From: Palsa-739 sp963820725
GTDB lineage: Bacteria > Actinomycetota > Thermoleophilia > Gaiellales > Gaiellaceae
Reading direction: 5' to 3'
DNA length: 64,000 nucleotides
Assembly: GCA_963820725.1 (NCBI GenBank)
Contig: CAWGAZ010000004.1
Location: forward strand, 434,001 to 498,000
The position numbers were made by a program, and so were the translations under genes. Under the pieces are notes generated by a model. That model was not told the origin of the DNA. It made no database searches and saw only the letters and a list, made by a program, of their open reading frames with translations. Every line of letters starts with the position of its first letter. The first letter of the stretch is position 1. This document shows positions 18,161 to 26,450 of the stretch, one piece after another.

Positions 18161-18523
18161 ATGATTGCGATTGGCGTTTCGGTTGCAAACGCAGCTCGCG
18201 CGCTGTGCAATCTCGAACGGACGAGCAACACGAGCGCAGATCCGGCCGAACGTCGCCAGCAGGCGTCGCTGTCGGATCGCCAGGAACGCATTCTCGCGCT
18301 CGAGGAGCTCCATGCGATGGGGATCCTCCACCGTGACGAGTTCGTCGCCGAGATGAAGGCCGTCACCTATCCGCAACCGAGGTTCGATCCGATGTCGCCC
18401 GAGCTTCCGGCTCATCGCCAGCGCCGGCGACGTCATACGCAGGTTCTTAGAGGGAGGTTCTCATGGTCGTTGCAGCTAGTGGTTGGTGGTTTGGCTCGAT
18501 CCTTCTCGTCATCCTCTGGATAG
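18161..18523 (+). CDS. small SHOCT-like domain protein
   Basis: 120 residues from ATG 18161, with GGAGG 6 bp upstream. The region about 28-70 (SLSDRQERILALEELHAMG, ILHRDEFVAEMKAV) resembles a SHOCT-type helical hairpin, 'L..L..lGiL..dEF...K'. The N-terminus is short and the tail basic. The last 61 bp overlap the next gene in another frame, so the true end may be misjudged if there is an indel. SHOCT domains are thought to mediate oligomerisation; the role here is unknown. Confidence 0.5.
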   Translation: MIAIGVSVANAARALCNLERTSNTSADPAERRQQASLSDRQERILALEELHAMGILHRDEFVAEMKAVTYPQPRFDPMSPELPAHRQRRRRHTQVLRGRFSWSLQLVVGGLARSFSSSSG

Positions 18524-18666
18524 CGATCGCGTTCTGGCCGGCCAGAGTTGCGGCGCGAAAGGGACACAGCTTCTTCCTCTACTTCCTGTTCAGTCTGGTC
18601 TTCTTCCCGGCGGCGCTGATCGTCGCCTACATGGTCCACGACCGAACACGGCCGGCGCTGGCGTGA
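18463..18666 (+). CDS. small two-helix membrane protein
   Basis: 67 residues with a strong AGGGAGG ribosome binding site before ATG 18463. Two membrane helices are visible (WWFGSILLVILWIAIAFW and FFLYFLFSLVFFPAALIVAY) separated by a basic loop ARVAARKGHS, so both ends probably face outward or the hairpin is cytoplasmic. It is an unknown family, similar in layout to small actinobacterial membrane proteins often found beside SHOCT proteins. Confidence 0.7.
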   Translation: MVVAASGWWFGSILLVILWIAIAFWPARVAARKGHSFFLYFLFSLVFFPAALIVAYMVHDRTRPALA

Positions 18667-18764
18667 ACGTATGGGAGAAGACCAACGCTTGGCCGGAGAG
18701 CGGCGGCCGTCCTCGTCCTGGCAGCGCTACAGGGATCGGAACGAACTGAGAGAGGAGAGAGGCA

Positions 18765-21185
18765 ATGCCTGAAACACCGCAAAGTGACGCAGCGATCGAC
18801 CGCAGCAGCCTGCCGATCCGACGCCCGCCGTTCGGCGGCGCCACGGACAGGACGCTCGAGGGCGCGAAGCCGGACTGGAACCAGGCGACGCATGTCGCGC
18901 CGCCGGCTGGGGCCCCGAACGTGCTGCTCGTGTTGATCGACGATGCTGGCTTCGGGAACCCGAGCACGTTCGGCGGTCCGATCAACACCCCCAACTACAC
19001 ACGGCTGGCAGAGAACGGGCTGCGCTACAACCGCTTCCACGTCACGGCGCTCTGCTCCCCGACGAGGGCCGCGCTGCTGACGGGCCGCAATCACCACCGG
19101 GTCGGCTTCGGCATGGTCGGAGAGTTCTCGGGTCCATTCCCGGGCTACAATGCGACGATCCCGCGCGATTGCGCGACCTTTCCTCGCATCCTTCAGGAGA
19201 ACGGCTACCTCACCGGAGGGTTCGGGAAGTGGCACCTCACCCCGGACAACCAGCAGGGCTTCTCCGGGCCGTTCGACCGCTGGCCGACCCGGCTCGGGTT
19301 CGACTACTTCTGGGGCTTCCTTGGCGGCGAGGCAGGTCAGTACGACCCGCTGATCGCCGAGAACAACAAGATCATCGGAGTCCCCGAGGACAAGGACGGC
19401 GAGAAGTACTACTTCCAGGACGACCTCGCCGACAAGACGATCGACTGGCTGCACAAGGTGCGCTCCGAGAAACAGTCGACACCGTGGTTCGCCTACGTCG
19501 CCACCGGCTGCAGCCACGCGCCGCACCACGTGCCGCGCGAGTGGTCGGACAAGTACAGCGGAACGTTCGACAAGGGCTGGGACGTGATGCGCGAGGAGAC
19601 CTTTGCACGGCAGAAGGCCCTCGGGGTGGTTCCGGCTGACGCGGAGCTACCCCCGCGCAACGACGCGTTCCCCGAGTGGGACACGCTCGACGAGACGCAC
19701 AAGCGCCTGTACGCGCGTCAGATGGAGGTCTACGCGGGCTACTCCGAGAACGCCGACTGGAACATCGGCCGGATCATCGAGGCGATCGACGAGATGGGCG
19801 AACTCGACAACACGGTGGTGATGTGGATCTGGGGCGACAACGGCGCGAGCATGGAGGGCACGCTCACCGGCACGTTCAACGAGCTGACGACGCTGAACGG
19901 CATCCCGCTGACGCCCGAGGAGCAGATCGGTCTCGTGTTCAAGCACGGCGGGCTCGAGGCCTGGGGCGATGAGCAGCTTGCGCCGCACTACTCGGCCGGG
20001 TGGGCCTGGGCCGGCAATGCGCCGTTCGACTGGGGCAAGCAGGTCGCCTCGCATCTGGGCGGCACGCGGAACCCGATGGTGGTGCACTGGCCCGACGGCA
20101 TCAAGGATGCCGGGGCGATCCGGAGCCATTACACGCACGTGAACGACGTCGGTGCCACGGTGCTCGACCTGGCCGGCATACCGATGCCCGACTCGGTCGA
20201 CGGAATCAAGCAGCAGCCGTTCGACGGTTCGACCTTCGCCGACTCGCTGTCGGACGCGGCCGCCCTGGAGCGGCATACGCAGCAGTACTACGAGATCCTC
20301 GGCAACCGGGGGATGTACAAGGACGGTTGGCTGCTCACGCAGCGGCTGCAGCGGATCCCCTGGGACCTCGATCCCGAGAAGTTGCGCGCGTACGGGCCGG
20401 GCTGGAATCCCGACGACGAGCCGATCGAGCTCTACTACCTTCCCGATGACTTCGCGCAGTCGAAGGACGTCGCGGCCGACCATCCGGACAAGGTGAAGGA
20501 GCTCAGCGAGCTCTTCTGGGCGGAGGCCGAGGCCAACAACGTCCTGCCGCTGCTCGGCGGACTGACCTCGTTCTTCGGCATGGTGCCGCCGATTCCGGAG
20601 GAGTCGAAGTTCGTCTTCCGAGGCGACATCCAGAACATCCCGAGCGGGATGATCCCGCGGATCTACAACCACTCGTACACGATCAGCGCCGACCTGGTGA
20701 TTCCCGAGGGCGGTGCGGAAGGCGTGATCGTCGCCGAGGCCGACCATCTCGGCGGGTTCTCGCTGTTCGTCCAGGACGGGAAGCTCAAGCACACGTATTC
20801 GATGCTGGGCGTGCTCGAGTACACCCAGGCGTCGGAGACGCCGCTCCCGGCTGGCGAGGTGAGCGTGGAGATGATCTTCGCCGCCGACGCGCCGAAGCCG
20901 GCGACCGGTGGGGAGGTGACGCTGCTCGTGAACGGCGAGCCGGTCGCCTCCGGGCGGATGGAGCACACCGTGCCCGGCCGCTTCTCGGGCTACTCCGGCA
21001 TGGACATCGGCCGCGACAACGGGCTCGTCGTCGACCGCAGCTATGCGGACAAGGCGCCGTTCGCCTTCACCGGCGAGATCAAGCACGTCACGTTCGACGT
21101 CGCGCCCGGCCTGAGCGACGAAGACGCACAGGCACTCCACGAGCACGCAGCGCAGGCGCTCGCGACCCACAGTGCGAGTGCGTAG
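18765..21185 (+). CDS. arylsulfatase (type I sulfatase)
   Basis: 806 residues. A metal-binding NVLLVLIDDAGFG (Asp 59/60) precedes the sulfatase signature CSPTRAALLTGR, whose Cys 97 would be converted to formylglycine. FGKWHLTP and WIWGDNGASMEGTLTG supply further active-site residues. A beta-rich C-terminal part after about 580 resembles a lectin-like fold and is seen in the long PdsA/AtsA-type branch. No signal peptide is visible, so it may be cytosolic or exported another way. No formylglycine-generating enzyme lies in the window. GAGAGGAGAG precedes ATG 18765. A strong hairpin follows the stop. Confidence 0.93.
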   Translation: MPETPQSDAAIDRSSLPIRRPPFGGATDRTLEGAKPDWNQATHVAPPAGAPNVLLVLIDDAGFGNPSTFGGPINTPNYTRLAENGLRYNRFHVTALCSPTRAALLTGRNHHRVGFGMVGEFSGPFPGYNATIPRDCATFPRILQENGYLTGGFGKWHLTPDNQQGFSGPFDRWPTRLGFDYFWGFLGGEAGQYDPLIAENNKIIGVPEDKDGEKYYFQDDLADKTIDWLHKVRSEKQSTPWFAYVATGCSHAPHHVPREWSDKYSGTFDKGWDVMREETFARQKALGVVPADAELPPRNDAFPEWDTLDETHKRLYARQMEVYAGYSENADWNIGRIIEAIDEMGELDNTVVMWIWGDNGASMEGTLTGTFNELTTLNGIPLTPEEQIGLVFKHGGLEAWGDEQLAPHYSAGWAWAGNAPFDWGKQVASHLGGTRNPMVVHWPDGIKDAGAIRSHYTHVNDVGATVLDLAGIPMPDSVDGIKQQPFDGSTFADSLSDAAALERHTQQYYEILGNRGMYKDGWLLTQRLQRIPWDLDPEKLRAYGPGWNPDDEPIELYYLPDDFAQSKDVAADHPDKVKELSELFWAEAEANNVLPLLGGLTSFFGMVPPIPEESKFVFRGDIQNIPSGMIPRIYNHSYTISADLVIPEGGAEGVIVAEADHLGGFSLFVQDGKLKHTYSMLGVLEYTQASETPLPAGEVSVEMIFAADAPKPATGGEVTLLVNGEPVASGRMEHTVPGRFSGYSGMDIGRDNGLVVDRSYADKAPFAFTGEIKHVTFDVAPGLSDEDAQALHEHAAQALATHSASA

Positions 21186-21195
21186 CAGCAGGGGA

Positions 21196-21220
21196 GGGGC
21201 GGCGCCGAGCGCGCCGCCCC
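21196..21220 (+). terminator. 10-bp GC hairpin after the arylsulfatase gene
   Basis: GGGGCGGCGC and GCGCCGCCCC form a perfect stem with a 5-nt loop, 10 bp after the sulfatase stop. It lacks a T-tract (TACTACC follows), so it may be a GC-type terminator or an mRNA-stabilising 3' structure. Confidence 0.55.
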
Positions 21221-21275
21221 TACTACCACGGCGCCGAGGCGGACGTCCGGAGACGAGCGAGAGGAAGGAGCAACG

Positions 21276-21794
21276 ATGAGCAAGACGGAGCAAATGGAGG
21301 TTCTGATCGCGGTCTACCTCTTCGAGGATCTCGGAAAGAAGGATTACGACGCGGTGATGGACCTCGTTGAGGCGGACGAGATCCAGGTTCAGGGCGTGGT
21401 GCTCGCCAGCAAGGACGAGGAAGGCGAGATGAAAGTGATCGAGGCGGGTGATCACGCGGTCCGCAAGGGCGCCACGATGCTCGGCGGCGCAGGACTCGTT
21501 GTCGGGCTCTTCGCCCCACCGCTGCTCGCCGCCACGGCCGTGGGCGCAGGCGTCGGGGCGGTGGCCGGCAAATTCGCCAAACACCGGCTCGAGAGCGGGA
21601 TCGCCGACCAGCTGGACACCGAGCTTCCCAATAGCTCGGCTGCGCTGATCGCCATCTACGACTCGGGCGACGCCGCCAAGGTCAAGGACGCGATCCCGAA
21701 CTCGATCAGGAGCTCAGTAGCGGAGATCGACGGGACGCACGCCAAGGAGCTCAAGGCAGGGCTCCAGGAGGCTTCCGCCGGCCTGAGCGGCTGA
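21276..21794 (+). CDS. DUF1269-like protein with Gly/Ala-rich hairpin
   Basis: 172 residues with an AGAGAGGAAGGAG ribosome binding site. The N-terminal ferredoxin-like part runs MEVLIAVYLF to EIQVQGVVLASKDEEGEM. A hydrophobic Gly/Ala segment follows (MLGGAGLVVGLFAPPLLAA, TAVGAGVGAVAGKF), probably membrane-embedded or packed. The C-terminal part is ELPNSSAALIAIYDSG. This three-part plan matches DUF1269-type stress-associated proteins. It shares its plan with the DUF6325 protein at 22276-22821, so both are likely paralogues within the cluster. Confidence 0.7.
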   Translation: MSKTEQMEVLIAVYLFEDLGKKDYDAVMDLVEADEIQVQGVVLASKDEEGEMKVIEAGDHAVRKGATMLGGAGLVVGLFAPPLLAATAVGAGVGAVAGKFAKHRLESGIADQLDTELPNSSAALIAIYDSGDAAKVKDAIPNSIRSSVAEIDGTHAKELKAGLQEASAGLSG

Positions 21795-21818
21795 GCGGGC
21801 ACCGGAGAAGTAATCGAC

Positions 21819-22256
21819 GTGAACAAGTTCACGATCAGAAGGTCGTTGGACGCCTCGGTCGACCGCGTTTGGGAGATCGTCGGCAACCCAGCCGCCTCGC
21901 CGGGCCGGGGCGTAGACGTGCATGTGGAGAAGGCCGGCGCGGCCGACGGCACCGGACTGGTGCGGGTCGTGAAGGTTGGCCGGACGACGGCCCGCGAGGA
22001 GATCACTGCCGTCGGTCCTGGCCGCGCGATCCGGTACCGCCTGATCAAGGGCGCTCCGGTGCGGGACTACACGAGCGGTGTGGCCCTCGAGGAGCCACCC
22101 GGAGGCGGCACGGTGATCTCCTGGGACGCTCGTTTTCGCCCCCGCGTTCCCGGTACCGGCTGGGCCGTCTCACTCATGTCCAAACACACCCTCAACCGCG
22201 TGCTCGACGCGGTCGCCGAGAGTTCAGGCGCCCGCGCCGAGCCCGACGGGAAATGA
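21819..22256 (+). CDS. SRPBCC (START-like) family protein
   Basis: 145 residues from GTG 21819. The N-terminal strand-helix FTIRRSLDASVDRVWEIVG, the middle GLVRVVKVGRTTAREEITAV and the C-terminal long helix SLMSKHTLNRVLDAVAESSG form the helix-grip fold that binds hydrophobic ligands. It lies 24 bp after the DUF1269-like gene and 19 bp before the DUF6325 gene, so the three are probably one operon. The ligand is unknown. Confidence 0.8.
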   Translation: MNKFTIRRSLDASVDRVWEIVGNPAASPGRGVDVHVEKAGAADGTGLVRVVKVGRTTAREEITAVGPGRAIRYRLIKGAPVRDYTSGVALEEPPGGGTVISWDARFRPRVPGTGWAVSLMSKHTLNRVLDAVAESSGARAEPDGK

Positions 22257-22275
22257 ACGACCGAAGGAGGAGAAG

Positions 22276-22821
22276 ATGGCAATAGGACCTGTTCAGCTGC
22301 TGGTGCTCGGGTTCGAACACCCCGAGTTTCACGGTGAGATCATCGCGGAGCTGGAGAAGCTTCGCGAGAGCGACACGGTGCGCGTGATCGACGCGCTGGC
22401 CGTGCACAAGGACGCCGACGGTGAGATCGAGGTGCAGCACCTCAGCAACCTCAGCAAGGAAGAGGCGATCGAGTTCGGCAGCAAGGTGGCCGCCCTGATC
22501 GGCCTCGGGATCGAGGGCGAGGAGGGCTTCGAGAAGGGTCTGGAGGTTGGCGCTGAGGTGGCGGAGGACGGGGTTCAGCTGTTCACGGACGAGGAGGCGT
22601 GGGACATCCTCGAAGAGATCCCGAACGACTCAGCCGCAGCGCTGATCCTGCTCGAGCATCATTGGGCCGTGCCGCTTCGTGACGCGATTCTGCGCGCGGG
22701 CGGCGTCGGTCTTGCCGACGGCTTCATCCATCCGGCCGATCTGGTCGCGATCGGTGTCGCCACTTCGGCGGAGGCCGAGGAGCTCGCTGCGATGCATCCG
22801 ACCGAGACGGTCTCGGTCTGA
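22276..22821 (+). CDS. DUF6325 family protein
   Basis: 181 residues, preceded by GAAGGAGGAG. It starts GPVQLLVLGFEHPEFHGEI and has VRVIDALAVHKDADGEIEV, a Gly/Glu-rich middle and IPNDSAAALILLEHHWAVPLRD, the DUF6325 pattern. It is strongly acidic in the middle (IGLGIEGEEGFEKGLEVGAE), where its paralogue at 21276 is hydrophobic. Function is unknown; the family is frequent beside small stress-related genes in soil actinobacteria. Confidence 0.75.
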   Translation: MAIGPVQLLVLGFEHPEFHGEIIAELEKLRESDTVRVIDALAVHKDADGEIEVQHLSNLSKEEAIEFGSKVAALIGLGIEGEEGFEKGLEVGAEVAEDGVQLFTDEEAWDILEEIPNDSAAALILLEHHWAVPLRDAILRAGGVGLADGFIHPADLVAIGVATSAEAEELAAMHPTETVSV

Positions 22822-22852
22822 CTCACAGTCCAGAAACGGAGGTAGCAGAGAG

Positions 22853-22909
22853 ATGATGGCTCGCAGAGTTGCCCGCCGCACCTCACGGCGCGTCGCGCGC
22901 CGGCGCTAA
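22853..22909 (+). CDS. 18-residue Arg-rich microprotein
   Basis: MMARRVARRTSRRVARRR, half of it Arg, in a near-repeating pattern (ARRV-ARRT-SRRV-ARRR). A good ribosome binding site (GGAGG at 22839) stands 9-10 bp before the ATGATG start. It follows the DUF6325 gene by 31 bp and is closed by a hairpin at 22921-22950, so it occupies a full gene slot at the end of this operon. It may bind nucleic acid or membranes; that is inference. Confidence 0.55.
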   Translation: MMARRVARRTSRRVARRR

Positions 22910-22920
22910 GGAACCACTCG

Positions 22921-22950
22921 ACGGGCTCTCCGCCTCAGTGGGGAGCCCGT
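22921..22950 (+). terminator. hairpin closing the DUF1269-DUF6325 operon
   Basis: ACGGGCTC (22921-22928) pairs with GAGCCCGT (22943-22950), extended by imperfect CC/GG pairing, 11 bp after the microprotein stop. There is no T-run. It is probably a terminator or 3'-end structure. Confidence 0.5.
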
Positions 22951-23085
22951 CATGGCAGATCGGCCTGATCGCCAAGTGCCATGGGATGTCGATGCCGGCC
23001 GTCGGCTCGGCCAAGAACGAGTGCGACGACGGGGCAACCGATGCGGCTGAACGAACAAAGCGGAGTCTTATGACGAAGGAGGAAC

Positions 23086-24537
23086 ATGAACCAGACGATC
23101 AAGAAGTCCAGCAGAGCTGAGGCGTCGCGCGAAGACCCGGCGGCGCGGGTCGACCACCTCACGGTCGAGGAGCGGATCGAGCTCGGGAAGTCTGCGAGGG
23201 GTGAGGTGCCCCGCTCGACGCATGCGGCCTGGGAGCCGGTGAAGCGTCGGCCGAGCCCGGTCGACCTGCTCGAGGAGCAGGCGGAGACGCGTGTACCGGA
23301 GCTGGTGCCGATCCGCTACGGGCGGATGCTCGTGTCCCCGTTCACGTTCTACCGAGGCGCGGCGTACCTCATGGCGTCCGACCTGTCGGGCATGCCGAGA
23401 ACGTCCTTGCACACTCAGCTTTGCGGGGACGCGCATCTGTCGAACTTCGGCGTCTTCGCAGCACCGGACCGCCGGCTCGTGTTCAGCATCAACGACTTCG
23501 ACGAGACGCATCCCGGCCCGTTCGAGTGGGACGTGAAGCGACTTGCTGCGAGTTTCGCCGTCGCCGGACGCGATCGGGGCTTCGACGATAAAGAGCGAGA
23601 ACAAGTCAATCTCGCGGTCGGACGCTCCTATCGGGAAGCGATCTCGCGGTATGCCGGGATGCCGAACCTCGACCTCTGGTACACGCGCGTCGACGTCGAC
23701 GAGCTGCGTGGCGAGCTGGGGAAGTTCGTAACTGCAAAGGAGCGGAAGCGGGCAGACAAGAACCTCGCAAAGACGCGCACCAAGGACAGCCTGAGGGCGT
23801 TCTCAAAGCTGACGGAGATCGTCGACGGTACACCGCGGATCGTGGGAGACCCACCGGTCATTACGCCGATCGAAGACATCCTCGGCGACCGGCTGGATGA
23901 GTTCGAGACCTTTCTGCACAGCGTCCTTCGCTCGTATCGCCGAACGCTAAGCGGTGACCGCCGGCGACTGCTGGAGCGGTATCGCTACGCGCACGCGGCC
24001 CGTAAGGTCGTCGGCGTCGGCAGCGTGGGCACGCGGGCATTCATCATGTTGCTACTCGGCCGCGACGACAGCGACCCGCTCTTCCTTCAGTTCAAGGAGG
24101 CGGAGGCGTCGGTGCTCGAGCCATTCCTCACCAAGAGCGAGTTCGCAAATCATGGCCAGCGAGTCGTCGAGGGTCAGCGCCTGACCCAGGCCGCCAGCGA
24201 CATCATGCTCGGCTTTATCCGCGCGACAGGCGTGGACGAGGTGGAGCGGGACTACTACGTGCGCCAACTCTGGGACGCGAAGGGCTCCGCCCTCGTGGAC
24301 CTCATGGGGCCCACAGTCATGGGGTTGTACGCGGGAATCTGCGGCGCTGAGCTCGCCCGCGCACACGCCCGATCCGGTGACGCGATCGCCATTGCTAGCT
24401 ACCTCGGCACCAGCGAGACATTCGATCGCGCGATTGCACTCTTCGCCGAGTCATACGCGAACCAGAACGAACGTGACTACGCGACGCTCAAGCGGGCGGT
24501 CGACAGCGGAGAGATCAAGGCGGAGGCAGGTGTCTAG
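23086..24537 (+). CDS. DUF2252 family protein
   Basis: 483 residues with a GAAGGAGG ribosome binding site. The kinase-like motifs of the family are clear: PFTFYRGAAYLMASDL, LCGDAHLSNFGVF (HGDxHxxN-like catalytic loop) and FSINDFDETHPGPFEWDVKRL (DFG-like metal loop). Later blocks are VGVGSVGTRAF and FLQFKEAEASVLEPFL. DUF2252 proteins look like aminoglycoside-phosphotransferase-fold enzymes with unknown substrates. It is separated from the preceding operon by the hairpin at 22921 and has its own leader. Confidence 0.88.
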   Translation: MNQTIKKSSRAEASREDPAARVDHLTVEERIELGKSARGEVPRSTHAAWEPVKRRPSPVDLLEEQAETRVPELVPIRYGRMLVSPFTFYRGAAYLMASDLSGMPRTSLHTQLCGDAHLSNFGVFAAPDRRLVFSINDFDETHPGPFEWDVKRLAASFAVAGRDRGFDDKEREQVNLAVGRSYREAISRYAGMPNLDLWYTRVDVDELRGELGKFVTAKERKRADKNLAKTRTKDSLRAFSKLTEIVDGTPRIVGDPPVITPIEDILGDRLDEFETFLHSVLRSYRRTLSGDRRRLLERYRYAHAARKVVGVGSVGTRAFIMLLLGRDDSDPLFLQFKEAEASVLEPFLTKSEFANHGQRVVEGQRLTQAASDIMLGFIRATGVDEVERDYYVRQLWDAKGSALVDLMGPTVMGLYAGICGAELARAHARSGDAIAIASYLGTSETFDRAIALFAESYANQNERDYATLKRAVDSGEIKAEAGV

Positions 24538-24609
24538 CGACCTGCAAACGGAAACACAAAGCCCGGGTCAGGCGTAGCTCGTCGAGTCGGGCTGACGAGG
24601 CGCGACTTG

Positions 24610-24644
24610 CATGAGCCGCCCTGTCAGCGGGCGGATGGCTCATG
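24610..24644 (+). terminator. bulged hairpin downstream of the DUF2252 gene
   Basis: CATGAG/CTCATG outside and CCGCCC/GGGCGG inside, a 4-nt bulge on the 3' side, a 7-nt loop, then TCGTTT. It sits 72 bp after the stop. It is a likely transcription end for the accessory cluster. Confidence 0.5.
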
Positions 24645-24674
24645 TCGTTTCGGCAGCAGCCTGTAACGCGCCCG

Positions 24675-24720
24675 CCGGCCACGCCCGGAAAGTGTCCGGG
24701 TTTGGTCGATCCCTATACCC
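24675..24720 (-). repeat. dispersed repeat, right (inverted) copy
   Basis: The reverse complement of 24691-24720 is identical over 30 bp to 14488-14517, with weaker similarity continuing to 24675. It lies between the DUF2252 gene and the Nudix gene, exactly at the right boundary of the accessory region. The surrounding 24538-24814 holds no gene. Confidence 0.8.
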
Positions 24721-24814
24721 CGTCTCGGGGGGTAACGTCGGTGACGAGGGCGGAGGGAGCGACTCCCCACCCTTGGGTGGGGGTTGCGCCGAGACCGGTC
24801 TGCTGCGGCCCGGC

Positions 24815-25324
24815 TCAGTCGGGACGCGTCTCGAGGTAGAGCAACAACCCCGCGAGCGTCTTCGCGTCCTCGATCTCGGGCAGGTGTTCCCGGATCTCGG
24901 TGACGCGCCAGCGGACGAGCTCGAGCTCCTCGTCCTCCGCGGGTGACGCCTCGCCACGCTCGACGCCCTCGGCGGCGAACAGATGCATCCGCTCGCGGCA
25001 GAAGCCGGGCGTCGTCCAGAACGCCGCCAGCTCGTGCCACTCGCCGCCGGTCAGGCCGCACTCCTCCTGCAACTCCCGCCGCGCGGTCTCGAACGGCTTC
25101 TCGCCGGGCTCGGCTGTCCCGGCCGGCAGCTCGAGCAGCCGTCTTCGCGCCGGCTCCCGCAGCTGCCGGACAAGCGTTACGTACCCATCGCCGTCCACAG
25201 CCACGACGGCCACGGCTCCCGGATGCTCGACGATCTCGCGCTCGTGCCCACCCCACCGCTCGATCGTCAGGCCGATCAGCCGTCCGTCGTAGACGCGTCG
25301 CGTGGAGTCGGGCTCGAAGCTCAC
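24815..25324 (-). CDS. Nudix hydrolase (ADP-ribose pyrophosphatase-like)
   Basis: 169 residues. The Nudix box is complete: GTAEPGEKPFETA then RRELQEECGL, near 68-90. VRQLREPARRRLLELPAGT before it and FWTTPGFCRERMHLFAAEG after it are typical of ADP-ribose pyrophosphatases. It should hydrolyse ADP-ribose or a similar nucleoside diphosphate derivative. The GTG start overlaps the stop of the upstream M20 peptidase gene, so it is the last gene of the long minus-strand run. Confidence 0.9.
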   Translation of the reverse strand: MSFEPDSTRRVYDGRLIGLTIERWGGHEREIVEHPGAVAVVAVDGDGYVTLVRQLREPARRRLLELPAGTAEPGEKPFETARRELQEECGLTGGEWHELAAFWTTPGFCRERMHLFAAEGVERGEASPAEDEELELVRWRVTEIREHLPEIEDAKTLAGLLLYLETRPD

Positions 25325-26427
25325 GCCCGCGCTGCCTCCACGAGCGCGACCGTCACGTCGACCATCGCCTCGAGATCCGCGACCGAGACGTGCTCGTCGG
25401 GCGTGTGGAACCCGAACACGCCGTGCGAGAGATTCACGCAGCGGCGACCTCGCTCGTTGAAGACGTTCGCGTCGGCGCCGCCGCCCGACAGCCCGTAGCG
25501 GGGTTCGAACCCGCAGCGGGAGAACGCCGCCGCCGCGAGCGCGACGGCCGGCTCGTCCCGCTTGAGCCGGTAGCCGTCATAGCTCTTCCGCAGCGTCGTC
25601 TCGACCTCGCACTCCGTCTCGGTGGCGGCGAAGGAGAACGCATCGAGCATCTCCTGCACGATCTCGCCGAGCTTGCTTTCGTCGTGGGAGCGCGCCTCGG
25701 CGAGGAACGTGCACCACTCGGGGACGACGTTGCCGGCCGTGCCGCCGGTGATCGTCCCGATGTTCGCCGTCGTCACCTCGTCGAGCCGGCCGAGTCGCAG
25801 GTCGGCGATCGCCTTCGCAGCCGCCTGGATGGCGGAGCGACCCTCCTCGGGCGCCATCCCCGCATGTGCCGAGCGGCCGTGGAAGCGCACCTCCATCGCC
25901 CGCGACCACGGTGCGCCCAGCACGACCTCGCCCATCGGCCCCTCCTGGTCGTACACGTACCCCACCTGCGCGCGCAGCCGGTCGTGCTCGAACGCGTTCG
26001 CACCGACGAGACCGACCTCTTCCTTCGGCGTGAACACGAGCTCGATGCCGGCGTGCGGCACGTTCTCGCCGAGCACGCGCCGGACGCCCTCGAGCATCGC
26101 CGCGACCGCCGCCTTGTTGTCGCAGCCGAGGATCGTGTCGCCCGCGTTGCGGACGACGCCGTCCTCGACGACCGGCTCGAGCTCCCCGTCGGGCGGCACC
26201 GTGTCCATGTGGGCGCAGAGGAAGAGCGGCGTCCCCTCGGCGGTCGGCGCGACGCGCGCGTAGACGTTGCCCGCGGTCGAGCCGATCTGCGGACCGCACG
26301 CATCTTCGTCCGGCTCGAGCCCGAGACCGCGGAGATAGCGGAGCACGAGGTCCGCGACTCCGCGTTCCTCCCCGGGTGGGCTCGGGATCGCGGCGAGATC
26401 GAGGAGAAGGTCGACGGCGTCGGACAC
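25321..26427 (-). CDS. M20-family metallopeptidase (PepT-like)
   Basis: 368 residues. The metal ligands are recognisable: FLCAHMDTVPPDG, TILGCDNKAAVAAML, FTPKEEVGLVGA and a C-terminal NLSHGVFGFHTPDEH. The dimerisation lid begins GRSAHAGMAPEEGRSAI. The pattern is that of PepT/M42-like aminopeptidases with two zinc ions, cytosolic. The substrate is probably short peptides. It lies 23 bp downstream of pyrG in the same run. Confidence 0.88.
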   Translation of the reverse strand: MSDAVDLLLDLAAIPSPPGEERGVADLVLRYLRGLGLEPDEDACGPQIGSTAGNVYARVAPTAEGTPLFLCAHMDTVPPDGELEPVVEDGVVRNAGDTILGCDNKAAVAAMLEGVRRVLGENVPHAGIELVFTPKEEVGLVGANAFEHDRLRAQVGYVYDQEGPMGEVVLGAPWSRAMEVRFHGRSAHAGMAPEEGRSAIQAAAKAIADLRLGRLDEVTTANIGTITGGTAGNVVPEWCTFLAEARSHDESKLGEIVQEMLDAFSFAATETECEVETTLRKSYDGYRLKRDEPAVALAAAAFSRCGFEPRYGLSGGGADANVFNERGRRCVNLSHGVFGFHTPDEHVSVADLEAMVDVTVALVEAARA

Positions 26428-26450
26428 GCGCCGATCCTAAGCGCGGCGGT

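Noticed and set aside
14713..18666. Insertion sequence in the accessory region
   Set aside because: No transposase or integrase frame was found among the proteins there; only short repeats are seen.
25498..25509. GGGTTCGAACCC, another T-loop-like string
   Set aside because: It is inside the M20 peptidase gene in frame with conserved sequence, with no tRNA arms nearby.
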